Shown here: piece by piece, positions 24,762 through 36,751 of the stretch
Numbering within the stretch: position 1 is the first letter of the stretch
Layout: every line of letters starts with the position of its first letter
Source: Scleromitrula shiraiana
Lineage: Eukaryota; Ascomycota; Leotiomycetes; Helotiales; Sclerotiniaceae
Length of the DNA: 64,000 nucleotides
NCBI GenBank assembly: GCA_028455995.1
Contig: JABELC010000016.1
Location: forward strand, 124,001 to 188,000
Direction of reading: 5' to 3'
The notes under the pieces: generated by a model
Databases searched by the model: none
What the model was told of the DNA's origin: nothing
What the model saw: the letters and a program-made list of their open reading frames with translations, nothing else
Made by a program: the position numbers and the translations under genes

Positions 24762-26309
24762 CTACAAATTTTCAATCTCCATCATTTTCACCGTCGACCC
24801 AACTCTCATTTTATCTCCTCCACTCGTTCCACTTCCCCCAGAAACCTCCTCATAATCCCTCAATCTCAAATCCATCTTCCTCTTCCCAGCAATCCCGGAA
24901 CTCCCCACCACACCCTTTCTAACATCACTCCCCCCAACCTTCCACCAACACCAATAAAGCACACCCGATCCCAAAATGGCCATCGCCGTAACCGGATATG
25001 CATAATAAGGAAACCTCTCATCACCCTTCTCCTCCTGCGGAGGAATCCACGGTAAGATCAACAACAAACAATTACTCAGCAAAAAAACCATCGTATAGCT
25101 TTTCTTTGCCCGGAAAGGTGAAGTGTAGTTTTCGGAAGGTGAAAGTTGGAGATATAACAGCCCAGTCGAGATAGCAACTGAGATGATAGAAACGGGATAT
25201 CCGCCGATATGAACAAGGAAATCATATATTTCTCCCGGCGGAGGAACGACAATAACGAGGAAACTTACGAATCAATGAAGGAAAAGACCCGGGACAGGCA
25301 AATCAATCATGCGTGTTTTCCCCCGCAGAGAATCTCGAAAATGGATGGAGTTCATCCGTACCCAATTCCTGATTGACCCTTGCCTGAGCAAAAGAAGGCG
25401 CGGCAATATTTCTAAATGCGGATACGACGACTGCGATCCGAAGAACATTTTCACCGATAAGTTCTCCGAAGATGTTTTTGAAGAAATGGCCTGCTACTAC
25501 CTACCACTCCTGCGTTTCTGAAATCGTCGAGTTCGACGATCATGAAATAGGCGATGTTGGCTAGGATGTAGGTGGCGGAGGAGACATGGCGCGATTGGTG
25601 CAGCTTTTCGGAGGGTGGGTATTGGGTTGCGGACGGAGGAGAAGACTTGATTAGCTGTGCTGTAGCCGCGGAAACAGTACAGTGCAGGATTTTCAGGAGA
25701 GCGGTTGCGTAATGGTAGGGTTGAGAGGATGAATTGGCGAAGAGGTTGGAAAAGATTCTTTGGCGGTGGATAAATGCGGGAGGGGCGGGGGTATAAATTC
25801 GGTGTCTGTGTTGCTTAGGCGGCGAGGAATGAGAGATGCTGTTGATCCGACTTGCATGAGACGGCCGGCAAGCCCAGATAGGATTACTATGACTACGAAG
25901 AGCATCTTGCCGACACCGAGAGCATTGATGATTCGTAGTCCTAATCTCTGATATCGAGCGTGGATGAAACATGTAACTGTTATTACCGCGACGGCGATGG
26001 TGTGAACATTCCATCTATTGGCATCGATTCAAGAGCATACATTACGTATTCTCCTAAGACGATACAATTAGGTGTACTGCAACCTAACAATACCACATAA
26101 CTCATAATTGCGCAAGTAGCCAACATTCATGGTTTCCTGAATATTCTTTCGAGGTTAATTCTTTCACGACCAGATCTTGGTAGTGCTGTTCCTAGATCTA
26201 GGTATACCGCTAAACCACAGAATGAAATAAGTGATCCGAGAACCCATAATATGAGACTGGTATTGCGAACAGAAGGTGATTTGTTATGTAGATATTGATC
26301 AATATACAA
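24762..26309 (-). pseudogene. Methionine permease-like amino-acid transporter, disrupted
   Basis: Resembles the fungal MUP1/MUP3 (LAT-type) methionine permeases, 12-TM plasma-membrane importers. From high to low coordinates the pieces are: LILWVLGSLISFCGLAVYLD and GTALPRSGRERINLERIF (26.13-26.27 kb), MSYVVLLGCSTPNCIVLGEY (26.06), INALGVGKMLFVVIVILSG (25.9), YATALLKILHC (25.7), YILANIAYFMIVELDD (25.55), GHFFKNIFGELIGENVLRIA (25.45), RNIAAPSFAQARVNQELG (25.38), LPVPGLFLH and VSFLVIVVPPPGEIYDF (25.25), PYYAYPVTAMAILGSGVLYW (25.0). Breaks: two expected Trp codons are TGA stops (near 26129 and 25274), frameshifts lie near 26030, 25510 and 25308, and part of the middle is off-frame. No intact N-terminus is seen. 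The TGG-to-TGA changes are of RIP type. Confidence 0.85.
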
Positions 26310-26961
26310 AATATAAGTCTTGTTTACTCGTTACATCATTTCATAAACTGCAATCAAGGTAAAAAAAAAAGTCGATACTGTACTCAACCGCGTAAGCCAT
26401 GCACGTTCCGATAGTAGGCTGTGTTGCTGTTAACTCCAATCCTCTATTCATCACCGCTATGGCCAAAAAGATATTCATTGCCAAGTGTGTATATGTTTGC
26501 CGTTATGAAATTGAAGAAGAGCCAAGAGAATGACAATCCACGATGTCCTTGGTTTTATCTTGCCAAGAGAAGATGAAGCTTGAGTTGTGCTTCAGCCATA
26601 TAGAATAGATCTTGAGAACAGATATAATGTATGGAACTATTGCAGGAGCTTCTTCACTGTAGTCGAAGTTGATATGTGGTGATTATTGTAGTTAATTCTC
26701 CAGTTAAATACTAGGACTATCCGTCATGAATCGTAATCAATACTTTTGTTTGTCATGTCCAAATTTGACCAAGCTGCGATTCCATACTGTACGCCAAAAT
26801 TCCGATTCCAATTGCAAATTTGCGCAACCAAATCAAACCAAATTGATATTACAATCGTTCAAAATACCTAACCAACCCCATACCATTAACACAAACACCA
26901 AATGCCCACCCGATTACCATTGAATCCCCCAACACAACCCAACCCAGCCCATCCCACTCCC
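26310..26961. other. Spacer between permease remnant and SDR
   Basis: May hold the decayed 5' end of the permease on the minus strand (26310-26480 has hydrophobic but broken frames). The remainder up to 26961 is the 3' flank of the SDR gene. Nothing else is recognised. Confidence 0.45.
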
Positions 26962-27696
26962 CTACCAAACCCTCTCAACAGCCCAATTCTCCACACTATC
27001 CACCCTCTCCCTATCCTCAAAAAACCTCTTAAAAACTCCCTGCACAATATTATCCGCCTCCATCTTCTTCGCATCATGTAGTCCCTTCCCATTCGCGAGC
27101 ACCGCGCCACTAATCAACGGCGCACCGACCAAAATATTCGCTCTCTCAAAAACTATCGCAAACATCTTCGCTAAACACTGACTCGCACATTTCACCGTCG
27201 AGAGACTGGCCAAATCCGGGTCTGGATATTTATCTAATAGGCCACCTACCACCATGAACATGGGGTATTCTTCCTCGTGGATATGCGCGGTGTTGGCATG
27301 CGTAGAAAACCATTGCCCTGCAATCAGTGTTCCCACGGCCGAGATCCCAAAATCTTGAACGAGTGTTTCGGGGGTAAGTGACAGGATTGGGTTAGGACCC
27401 ACGCGAGCAGCATTGTAGCAGAGGACGTCAACTTTTCCGTTGGGGAGTTGGGAGGCGGCCCAATTAAGGGCGGTGGTTAAGGAGTCGGGGTTGGAGCCGT
27501 CGGCTTCGTGGTAGAGCACTTTCGGCGCGTCGGGGTACTTTTCGTTGATTTCGTGGGCGTAGTTTGCGAGGCTGGATTTGTTGCGTGAGAGGAGGAATAT
27601 TTGCCAGTTTTGGGAGGCGAGGTAGAGGGATAGACTGCGGGACATCAGGGGTCCGGCGCCTACTATTATTACGCTGCGGTTTGGTTTGAGGGACAT
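26962..27696 (-). CDS. Short-chain dehydrogenase/reductase-like protein
   Basis: Single-exon frame of 244 residues from the ATG at 27694-27696. The Rossmann start SVIIVGAGPLMSRSL is a degenerate form of TGxxxGxG. VLCYNAARVG (near residue 95) is the NNAG-equivalent strand. The catalytic region reads LASLSTVKCASQ: the Lys is present but Leu stands where the catalytic Tyr of YxxxK should be. This combination is seen in a group of fungal atypical SDR-like proteins, so cofactor binding is plausible while classical SDR catalysis is doubtful. The length is usual for the family. The frame is intact although its permease neighbour is dead. The substrate is unknown. Confidence 0.8.
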   Translation of the reverse strand: MSLKPNRSVIIVGAGPLMSRSLSLYLASQNWQIFLLSRNKSSLANYAHEINEKYPDAPKVLYHEADGSNPDSLTTALNWAASQLPNGKVDVLCYNAARVGPNPILSLTPETLVQDFGISAVGTLIAGQWFSTHANTAHIHEEEYPMFMVVGGLLDKYPDPDLASLSTVKCASQCLAKMFAIVFERANILVGAPLISGAVLANGKGLHDAKKMEADNIVQGVFKRFFEDRERVDSVENWAVERVW

Positions 27697-29241
27697 TTTG
27701 AACTTAGCTGAGTTGAGCTGGCTGAATTTGTATCGATGAATCTTAGTTGATATGTAGTGAAGATCTCAAATTAATTGATCGTGATGTTATTTTGAGGTTT
27801 GTAGTATCAGACGATATTCAATTGAGAATGAGAAGCATGTCATATTTGAACACAAAGAGGGGTATTCAAATATCTCCTGACAAAGGGACTTCCAATTGCA
27901 GCAGCAGCATTTTAAGGAAGGCATTCCCAAATTTACTAGTGCGGGGTAAACCATATTGGCGCCATTCAATTGGAAGAATTCTCAGGATAAAGAAGCTACC
28001 ACATCATTTTGCGACCTGCAAGCCTAAGCTTAATAATCATATATAGATGATCTCGAATGGCTTTCTTTCTTGTTGAATGATGTAAATACCGCGGAAATGA
28101 TCAATTTGCATGAGATGTGTAACTTCATCTCGATTGAAATATTTTCTCTGCGACTTCGCTCTTCATGCCAAAGATGACCTGTGAGAATTCGCTAATGGCA
28201 AGCTTAGAGATATTTCCATTGAACCACTGGGTTCAAACACATTCAAAGAACTAGTACACGGCCTTCTCGACGTCGATATGGTATACTGATGACGAGAGTG
28301 TTTCTTCTTCGTCTTCAGCTAATATTGAAAATCCAAGTAATTCCTGAGCATGCAATTAACTATTTGCATCTTGCAAGATCTGCATTTGGGAATTATTCAT
28401 GCACTTTAAAAATGCCAGTGACGTCCCAAGATCACATTAAGACGAAGAATCTAAATGAATCGTAACTTTAGCTTAGATGTCTATACAAAAGAATAAGAAT
28501 CATTAGGTCAAACCGCCGTCTTAACTATATAAATATTTAGCAAGTCTGCGATGAGATGTTCAAAGCAACGTCGTCGATGCAGAGATACAAGAAAATCGCC
28601 ATCCCTGTGCAAACACCTCATCTCACATATCCCTACCCTCAAACCCTGCATAACTTGCACAAACCTTCATAACTTCTTCATAAAACATCACCCACCCCAA
28701 ACAGAAAAGCAATTTTTCAGCTCGACTGGGGGTGTCTGTCCTTGAGATATGCAACAAAGTGATGGAATGGATGTGCCAAGATTATTCGGATGGGTTTTAG
28801 TGGTTGAGTGATGGGTTGGGGATGATGCCAAGATGGGTATTATGTTATGGGTTATTGGGTTTGGAGCGTGATTTATGTAAACAGATGCCCGGGTATACGT
28901 TGACACTAGCAGAGGTGAATGGATGATGGGAGTATCTGATAGGGGAGAAAGTACATGCAGGGTAGGGTTCTTTGATATGATGTGAGATGAGGAAGATGGG
29001 TTAAACTTGACCTCGATTTGAGGACTTGGAGTGGATAGAGATCAATGTATATATAAATAGGAAGAAATTGTTTGTGATTGAGTTATCCCTTGTTTTGTTG
29101 ATTGCTATTTATTTTGTTCCTTGTAGAACTAAAATCAAGAGTTTGCAATCAACCTGAACTATAGTTTTGCCTCCCAATCCATCTCATTCCACACGTTGAA
29201 CCAAAAAGCAAAATTTCCTAAATCCGTCCAATAAATAAAAA
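27697..29241. other. Intergenic region, no supported gene
   Basis: About 1.5 kb between the SDR start and the stop of the FMN-binding protein gene (both minus strand). It includes the SDR promoter. Several short frames on both strands lack codon structure or motifs. Confidence 0.55.
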
Positions 29242-30818
29242 TCAACACCCCCAAAAAACACACCACAGTCCCGCCATATTCTCCCTCTCTCCATAAGCCC
29301 TCCACAACAAATCCGCCCTCTCTCTCCTCCCACACCCCTTCCCCTGCCCCTCCCCAACCCCCATCACAATTAAAACCCACCACCCCCCAACAACCCCAAT
29401 CAGCAATCCAAAAATCAATCCCATCAAAACCCCCCAAATCCATCCCCTCCACTCCCCCCTCACGGTCCTAGCAACATTCCTCACTCTCTCATCTAGAAAA
29501 ACAAGAACCCGCGAGTTATACAGGAGAGAAAGTCGGGCGCTTCGCAGACCGGGGAGCGTGTCGAGGGAGTAGGCGTTGTTTTTCGATTGATAGAGTACAA
29601 GTTGGGATTTTTGGGATTGCTTTTTTGACCAGTTGAGGAGGGTTGGGCGGTCGGTCCAGGGTAAGAGGGAGAGTGGATTGGGGTTGGGATTGGATGGAGG
29701 GGTGGGAGAGGGGGAGGGAGAATGGGATCGTTTTGATTTGGAGGATTTAGAGGATCGGGTGGTAGTGGTGGTGGAGGGGGGGAGGAGGGAGAAGGAAGAG
29801 GAAGAGGAAGAGGAGGAGGGGAGTAGCGAAGTTAGGATTGGGACGGCGTAGCCGCAGGATGTTTGAACCTTTTTTGGCGGGAGGTTAGTTGGGTTCTTGA
29901 TTGGTTGATTACTGCCTGTGTGATTTCTCCCATTCCATCATAATTTGTTCATTCTATCTCTCATCTAGAATAGAAGCCAAAGACAACAAGTACAAAATCC
30001 CAAGATAATTCCAAGCTCAAAACAATTCCAAGACATAAGAAACCGAAAGAGTTAAGAATAAAAAAATAACACACCTTCCAAACATCTAAGTAAATAACGG
30101 CCCTAGCCCCATCAATCTTCTCCTTTCTCATTTTAGAGAGAAGATCTTTGAATTGAGGAGTGTCCCATTCGTGGACGCGGCCGGTGCAGAAGAAACGCAC
30201 GATTTGGGGGGTGGGGGTGAAAGAACAGAACATTAGGGTTGTGCGTTTGTTTTCTGAGGGGGGGAGGTTAGTTTGGGTGAGGGGAGAGAAGGGAGATGGG
30301 ATTGGGAGATGGGTACCGTATATATGACTTATTGTTTCGATGCCGGAGCCGGTTGCGTCGACACTGTGGTGAAAAAATGTGTGATTAGGATGGGTAGATG
30401 AAATTTGGAGAGGGGTGTTGTTTAATCTCTCTAGATTGGAGATAAGATGATCTATAGACTATAGAACAACTTCAACGACCAGGGAAGAAGGAAAGAAAAC
30501 AAAGTCCCAGAAGCCCCTTCATCTACAAAAACATGATGTTGTGTCATACCCTCCACCAAACGACAAAACAAACCCATATATATCCATCCATCCATGCCTC
30601 CATAACATCGGACCTAAATACAACACGTACACAACAAGAGAAAGTACTCACTAAGCACAAGAGTTTGGACCCAAAATCGTAAACGTACTACCCGGCATCC
30701 CCTTCGGCGAAATATTAACATGTTTCCCATAAGTAGGAGCCGAAGCCGTAAAAAACAGTGGCTGTTCCAGTGTCCATTTTGCTATATCTTCTGGAATTGA
30801 CTTGTAATATTTGACCAT
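29242..30818 (-). CDS. FMN-binding split-barrel (pyridoxamine phosphate oxidase-like) protein
   Basis: Four exons (30652-30818, 30317-30363, 30075-30253, 29242-29868) join exactly in frame to 339 residues. The start MVKYYKSIPEDIAKWTLEQ is chosen as the family's usual N-terminus; an ATG five codons upstream is also in frame. The split barrel is marked by QPLFFTASAP, HVNISPKGMPG, YVDATGSGIETISHIYENKR and LMFCSFTPTPQIVRFFC, then ARAVIYLDVWK|VQTSCGYAVPIL across the third intron. In this family the fold binds FMN; many fungal members have no assigned reaction. The C-terminal half adds a Ser/Pro-rich linker, a conserved WSKKQSQKSQLVLYQSKNNA segment and a hydrophobic Trp/Gly-rich stretch near residues 270-300 that may be a membrane helix. 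Confidence 0.85.
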
Positions 30819-32125
30819 CTTGTTCTCGTTCAATTAATCTTTTTCTGTCCTTCTTATTATATGGGAAGGGGAATCGATGTAGATGGAGATGGAGATGATA
30901 AGGTAGGAGGGACTTGATGAAGCAAATATTTTGATGTGTGACTGACGATGTCGGTCTGTGAGGGTGGGGAAAATGAATGGACGATGCAGGGCTCAGATAG
31001 TGCGCTTGCGTCTTTGCCTTTTATCCGTACCCCGGATTTTTGATATTGCTACAAAACATGATATGGTTACATGAGAATGGTGATTAACTTTGTTTTGATG
31101 ATCGTGGCTGAGATATATCTTCATCTTTTAGGAGTGGCATTTTCATTGTAAGATTGTTGATGGGAGATAAATGGAATTGTTCTCTGAACTTAACCAGTGG
31201 TTTGGATCATGAGAATATACTCGTGACGATACAGTGAAGTACACGAAAGCACCATTTATCATTCATACGTGCAACCCCTTTCCCAAATCCTGAACATACG
31301 AAGATATACTTCTTGTCGTCGTAATCATTTCTCTTTTTTTAAATACTTCAAAGATCTAAATGATCAACTCAGTGACGTAGCTAAGCTTTTGATGTCAAGA
31401 TTTTGATTGTTTACATTGAAAATTTCCTCTCTGGTTGTCTAACTTTATCAAAAATTCTATTTATATTCCGGAAAACCCTAGGGACGTTGAAGTAACGATA
31501 TACTTTCAAGTTTACTAAAAGTTCAACGATGATCATTCCCTATAGTTTCAACAAATATAGATTTTTACTTCAAGTTATTTTTTTATACTAGTAGTAGATT
31601 CTTAAAAATAATCTAATATTATTTTTTTAATTAAAACTTTTTTATAATATTTATAAAAAAAAAAAATAATTATATAAATACTAGTAGTAAAAAATTATCT
31701 TTCATTTATATAAATAATATAATTAAAAACAGCTTGAACTCGAGATTTATTTTTTATAAAGTTTTTTTTAATTACTACTACTAATAATAAAAAATATTAA
31801 AACTTGAATCTTTCAAGTTCTTTAAAGTTTTTCTGGCAAGTCATAATTAAATAATATAATACTTGATTAAAAAACTTGAAAGAACTTGAAGATACTAAAA
31901 AGATAAAAACTGAGTCTTCATTCACTGGCAGGCTGGTCCGGGCATTAAACATTAAGTTCAAGCTTATAAGAGTTTAAATTAGTATATTCAAGTTCTTTTA
32001 ATCTTAATTATTTATGCCAGTATTACTAGTATATTATTGATATAATCTAGCAATTATGTAATTTTACTACTAGTAGTACTCTTTATTTACTATATCATGA
32101 TGATATAGTTATTATTCATAATAAA

Positions 32126-32163
<38 letters not shown>

Positions 32164-32655
32164 GTACTAGTATTATATAATCAATATAAATTTTTATATC
32201 ATTAATATATAAATTCTATATCATGATTCAAGTTCAAGTTGCATACATTCGATTTTAAGTTAATAAAAAAATGATTTCATTTCAAGTTATAATGTTAATA
32301 TACTCAGGCTACTCCTTGCTCCTATAGGGATCCCCGCCCCCTATTATCGAAATAATTTAAAAATACGACTGAAAGTGTAGATCTCGTATTCCGATCCCTT
32401 TGATCCATAAAAATGTCTGATCGTTGGAAAATTCTTATCGCGCCGAATATTGAACTTTTGGTCATATATCAATTGTAAGTTATAAGTTGCTAATATCCCC
32501 ATTGTGGGTAACATTAAGATGATTGTTAAATTCCTATCTTTTCTTGACGTCTATTGTATTTGATCCTCGTTCTTGTTTGTTTGTACACATGGTTTGAAGT
32601 AGTTGACTTCAATTACATTCATTACACAAATATAACACTCACTCATTGTATCAAG
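30819..32655. other. Intergenic spacer with AT-rich core
   Basis: No gene is seen. 31550-32300 is AT-rich with many TACTAGTA and TTCAAGTT words and a CTA trinucleotide run (about 32126-32162). The last 350 bases are the promoter region of the GH13 gene. Confidence 0.55.
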
Positions 32656-34476
32656 ATGAAATATCTTTTACCTACACTCGTTTTCGCGGGAATATCCCAA
32701 GCAGCATCTAACGATGAATGGGCAACTCGTTCTATATATCAAGTTATAACAGATCGTTATGCAAGATCTAAAAACTTTGATGCACCATGCAATATCTCCA
32801 ATTATTGCGGTGGTACGTGGGCTGGGATAACAGAGAATCTGGATTATATACAAGATATGGGGTTTACGGCCATTCAAATTAGTCCCGTGAATAAAAATAT
32901 AGAAAGTACAACTATTTATGGTCAGGCTTTTCATGGATATTGGCAAACTGTAGGTATAATTCCAAACTTAGGTGTTTCTGTTCCCACTACACACGTTCAT
33001 TTGGAGTAATCCAGCGATGGGAACATCAGTTAATTACAAGCACTAATTCGACAATCTCCATAGTCTCTTTACGAACTAAATTCAAATTTTGGGACCGCAG
33101 ATGATTTGAAAAGTTTAAGTTCAGAATTACACAAAAGAAATATGTATCTATTAGTAGACATAGTAGCCAGCGAAATGGCCTACGACATCGGCAACCACAA
33201 CATGACAACATCCACTAAAATCGACTACAGTACCTTCTCGCCATTCTCATCCGAGTCAGACTATAACCCATACTGTCCAATAATCAACTGGCAAAACGTG
33301 ACAGAGTATCAAAATTGCTGGCTAGGCTATACCGGAGTCGCAACACCTGATCTGAAGACCCAAGACACAGAAGTAGTATCCCAACTAGGAACCTGGATTT
33401 CAGAACTCGTCTCAAATTATTCAATTGATGGTATCCGGGTTGATGGAGCTAAACAATTAACTTATAATTTCTTTGAACCATTTGTTAAATCGGCCGGTGT
33501 TTACGCAATGGGGGAGGTTGATGATGGTGGTGCGGCGTTTACATGCAATTATCAACAATACACCGGCGGATTGGAAAATTATCCGGTTTATTTTACGTTG
33601 ATTCAAGCTTTCACGGCGGGCAATATGCAGGTTTTAGTCGATATGGTGTCTTCCGTTGGATCAGCATGTTCTTCACCTCAGTATTTGGCGAATTTCATCG
33701 AGAATCAGGATCAGCCTAGATTTGCATCATATGCTGATGACATTACGGTATGGATATTTTCACTTCCTCACAATTTCTCATAAACTTACAATATCTAGTT
33801 GGCCGCAAACGCAATGGCATTTACCCTCCTAGCAGATGGAATCCCAAAATACTACTACGGGCAAGAACTCCATCTCCCCGGGAACTATTCCCCCTACAAT
33901 CGTCAGGCTCTCTGGGAATCCCAATCACCGACCGATACTTCCTCCTCCCTATACAATCTAACACGCACCCTCAATACCCTCCGTAACCACGCCATCTCCA
34001 TAGACACCGCATTCATAACCAACACCACCACCCTCCTGCACACCGATGCGTCCGTCTACGCGGCCCGGAAAGGCGATATAGTAAGCGTATTCTCCAACCA
34101 AGGAAGCGGCGGCGGATCCTACAATTTGAGTCTGAGTCTCGGAGCGGACGGGGGTGCGTGGATGGAAGTTCTTAGTTGCAAGGAATTCGAGACGGAGGGT
34201 GCGGAGGGGAAAAATACGTTGGTGGTTCGCATGGACAAGGGAGAAACGAGGGTTTACTTTCCAACGAGTAGGTTGGATGGAAGTGGGTTGTGTGGGTCGG
34301 CGAAATCGGCGTCGGAGACGGTGGGGGGGAGTGGGGCTTCGGGTACTGCGACGAGTAGTTCGGGGACGGCCACGGCGACGGGGAAGAAGAAGAATGTTGG
34401 GGGGAGAGTGGGTGTGGAAGGGTGGATGGGGTGGTTTGTTGGGGTTGTGGGGGTGGGAATCTTGGCTATGTTGTAG
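32656..34476 (+). CDS. GPI-anchored alpha-amylase-family (GH13) enzyme, AgtA-like glucanotransferase
   Basis: Exons 32656-32949, 33064-33747 and 33799-34476 (introns 114 and 51 nt) give 551 residues. A signal peptide (MKYLLPTLVFAGISQAAS), GH13 core and Ser/Thr-rich C-terminal linker precede a hydrophobic tail without charged ends (WFVGVVGVGILAML), as in GPI-anchored proteins. The catalytic acids are present: nucleophile Asp225 (GIRVDGAKQ), acid/base Glu249 (MGEVDDG) and Asp314 (FIENQDQPRF). The substrate-binding histidines of true amylases are replaced: DIVASEM for DxxANH, Gln229 for His, Gln313 for the His of ENHD. Loss of these histidines is characteristic of the GPI-anchored AgtA/AgtB 4-alpha-glucanotransferases that act on cell-wall alpha-glucan. 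The role is therefore inferred to be wall glucan remodelling rather than starch digestion. Confidence 0.88.
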
Positions 34477-35228
34477 GGATATAAAGTTTACTTTGGAATT
34501 TCCTGGCTAGACGGGTTTGATGGTAGATTTGATATCCGTTCAGGTGATTACTAAATAAAGTATAAATACTCAGCTTTCTCCAATTGTGAGATTTTCCTGA
34601 CAACCTTATCATTGAGAGAAGAATATGTCATGCTTGGGTCATCTAACGAATATAACCTTGGCTGGGAACATAGGATGGGGGGTATTTGTTTTGTATCTTT
34701 TCCTGTATATAAATGAATGATTGGTGATACGGGTAATGAACTTACGAGATTGCAATGAATGAGTCAATCATCTTATGGTTTATTGTTATTAAGAATATAT
34801 CATATCATGGACTTCTGAGCCCATGCATCCATCGGTCTGTTATTTATCTACTCCTATACCAAGTATATCCCATTCCATATCAATCCGTCTTCCATATTTC
34901 CATCATCATGTCCATAATCAATTCATCCATCCATCCATCAATTCATCAGATCCCATCCATACATCAATCATATATAAGTTAAATAACTTTCAAAACAAGC
35001 AACCAAACCAACCCATATGCATGCAATGCGTGCTCTACATAAAAAGTACCATAAACCGGATTTGCAAATATTGTTGTACAGGGTAATGATCCATCCATCC
35101 ATCCATCCATCCACAAAAAATAAGAGGAAAAACAACAGAAAAACTCCTCCAGAAATGCCAACATTTCAAAACGCCTTTCATAAAACATCCAGCAATGACG
35201 CAAAGAACGTATTAATGGTATCATATCA
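34477..35228. other. Convergent 3' region between GH13 gene and phosphatase gene
   Basis: No gene is seen. It carries ATCC/CATC repeats at about 34920-34940 and 35090-35115. Both neighbouring genes end here. Confidence 0.55.
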
Positions 35229-36751
35229 TCAAAGGAAGTAATCACCAGCACCTCTACGACACTGTGGAACAGCCCGTTGATCTTCAGGAACGGCGCTGAA
35301 GATGCTGAATTTCGGGTTGAGGTCTTCGCCTACATTCATTATTGATGCGACGTTACCACAGCGGTAACAGTAATTTGGTGCGGACCAGACTGTGACGACA
35401 GATTTCTGAGAGAAATGGTACTATACATTGTTAGATAGAATCATCAATCATGTGAATAGTAATAACATACCTTATATCCCTCATTAACAAGTTGATGAGC
35501 ACGAGCAATGAGTTTTAAACCATTTACATGGTTAAACTCACTAGCCACCTTATCACCAAAAAGCCATCCAGCACCACGAGGAGAAACAGCCCATGTATCA
35601 ACATCTTCAGGATCACTCCATACCAAATCACAGAAAGCACCCTCGTGGGGGATTTCTTGTGCACGGGCAACAACTCGAATTTGATCCACGGTACGGATTT
35701 CAGGACTTAAACCACCATGAACACAAAGAACTTCTCCATCGACAATCGCAGCTAGTACGAGGAAATCGAATACTTGACAACAAGATTTCCATACTGATGC
35801 ATTTCCGTATTTTTGTTGGCATTCTTCGTAAAAACCATAAACTTGTGTAATTTGACGGGATTCGTGATTTCCACGAACGAGGGTTATTCTATCGGGATAC
35901 CTTACAAACTGTTAGTGGTAGATCCAGATTATCACGGTTAAATTACTTACATAGCTTTCAAACACATCAATAGTGTAAAGGTTTCCAGACTAAAGTATCC
36001 ACGATCAACGAAATCTCCTAGGAAAATGAAATTTTGATTTCCAGTTCCAGAGACCTCATTTGCACCAGCAATATTGATTCCGGAGTCACGCCCAGAGCTT
36101 GTTACTGAACGAGCTGATCCGGAAGTACGTGGGCGACCACGAGGCTCGTCATCATCGTCATCTTCACCACTTGCTGCACTTTCTACTCCACTATCGGAGC
36201 TATTTGTATTGCGTATCTTCTTCTTTAATTTTGGATCTGTTATTTCGGTAGGTGGTTCGAGTGCATCACTATTGATAACAGTTGTTGGTGCTTGTACATT
36301 AGTTTCCCCTGGCATACCACCAGCAATTCGAAAGAGTTCAAGTATATCGTAGAATTGTCCATGGATATCTCCACAAATGGTAACAGGAGTCGCAACAGGT
36401 TGAATATTTGATTCTGCAAGATCAAATAATTAGCGGAATGCTATATTTGAAAGGTAGATAAATATAAATCTTACCCTCCATTAAACATTCCTTGACCATC
36501 TCACATAGTTGCTTCATAGCCCACTCTGGTAGATAATGGCACTGCTTTGCTTCTGCGAGCCATTCTGGTAAGCCGGATCTTGCACCTAACTTGGCAGGTC
36601 CAGGTCGAGGTACTGGTATCGTCATTTTTTGAAAATATGATAGCTGACTGGGAATGTAGTTGGTTGCTTCGACGTCTTGATGATAATCTGTGTCCGAGAA
36701 TTCAGACTCGGAGGAGATACTACCATTGCTGTTATCATCGTAAGAGGCCAT
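35229..36751 (-). CDS. sit4: PP6/Sit4-type serine/threonine protein phosphatase catalytic subunit
   Basis: Four exons (36475-36751, 35951-36413, 35471-35900, 35229-35420; introns 60, 50 and 50 nt) give 453 residues. The PPP metal-site motifs are intact: GDIHGQFYD, GDFVDRGYFS, RGNHESRQITQVYGFYEEC and HGGLSPEIRTVDQIR. WAVSPRGAGWLFG, NGLKLIARAHQLV and APNYCYRC also match. The wording EIPHEGAFCDLVWSDPEDVD fits the Sit4/Ppe1/PP6 group rather than PP2A or PP4. It ends in DYFL, the C-terminal motif shared by PP2A-like enzymes. Unusual are an acidic N-terminal extension of ~55 residues and a ~92-residue Asp/Glu/Ser-rich insert (about 128-219) between the AGG turn and NFIFLGDF. Family members act in G1/S, TOR and cell-wall signalling. 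It is transcribed divergently from UPF3 across 465 bp. Confidence 0.9.

Noticed and set aside
29159..29452. Minus-strand Trp/Gly-rich frame at the end of the FMN-protein gene
   Set aside because: It overlaps the in-frame last exon in another phase and has no independent start. The spliced model closes at the stop at 29242.
35229..36751. Assignment as PP2A (Pph21) or Ppg1
   Set aside because: The stretch GAFCDLVWSDPEDVDTWA and the N-terminal MKQLCEMVKECLMEESNIQP fit the Sit4/PP6 group better.
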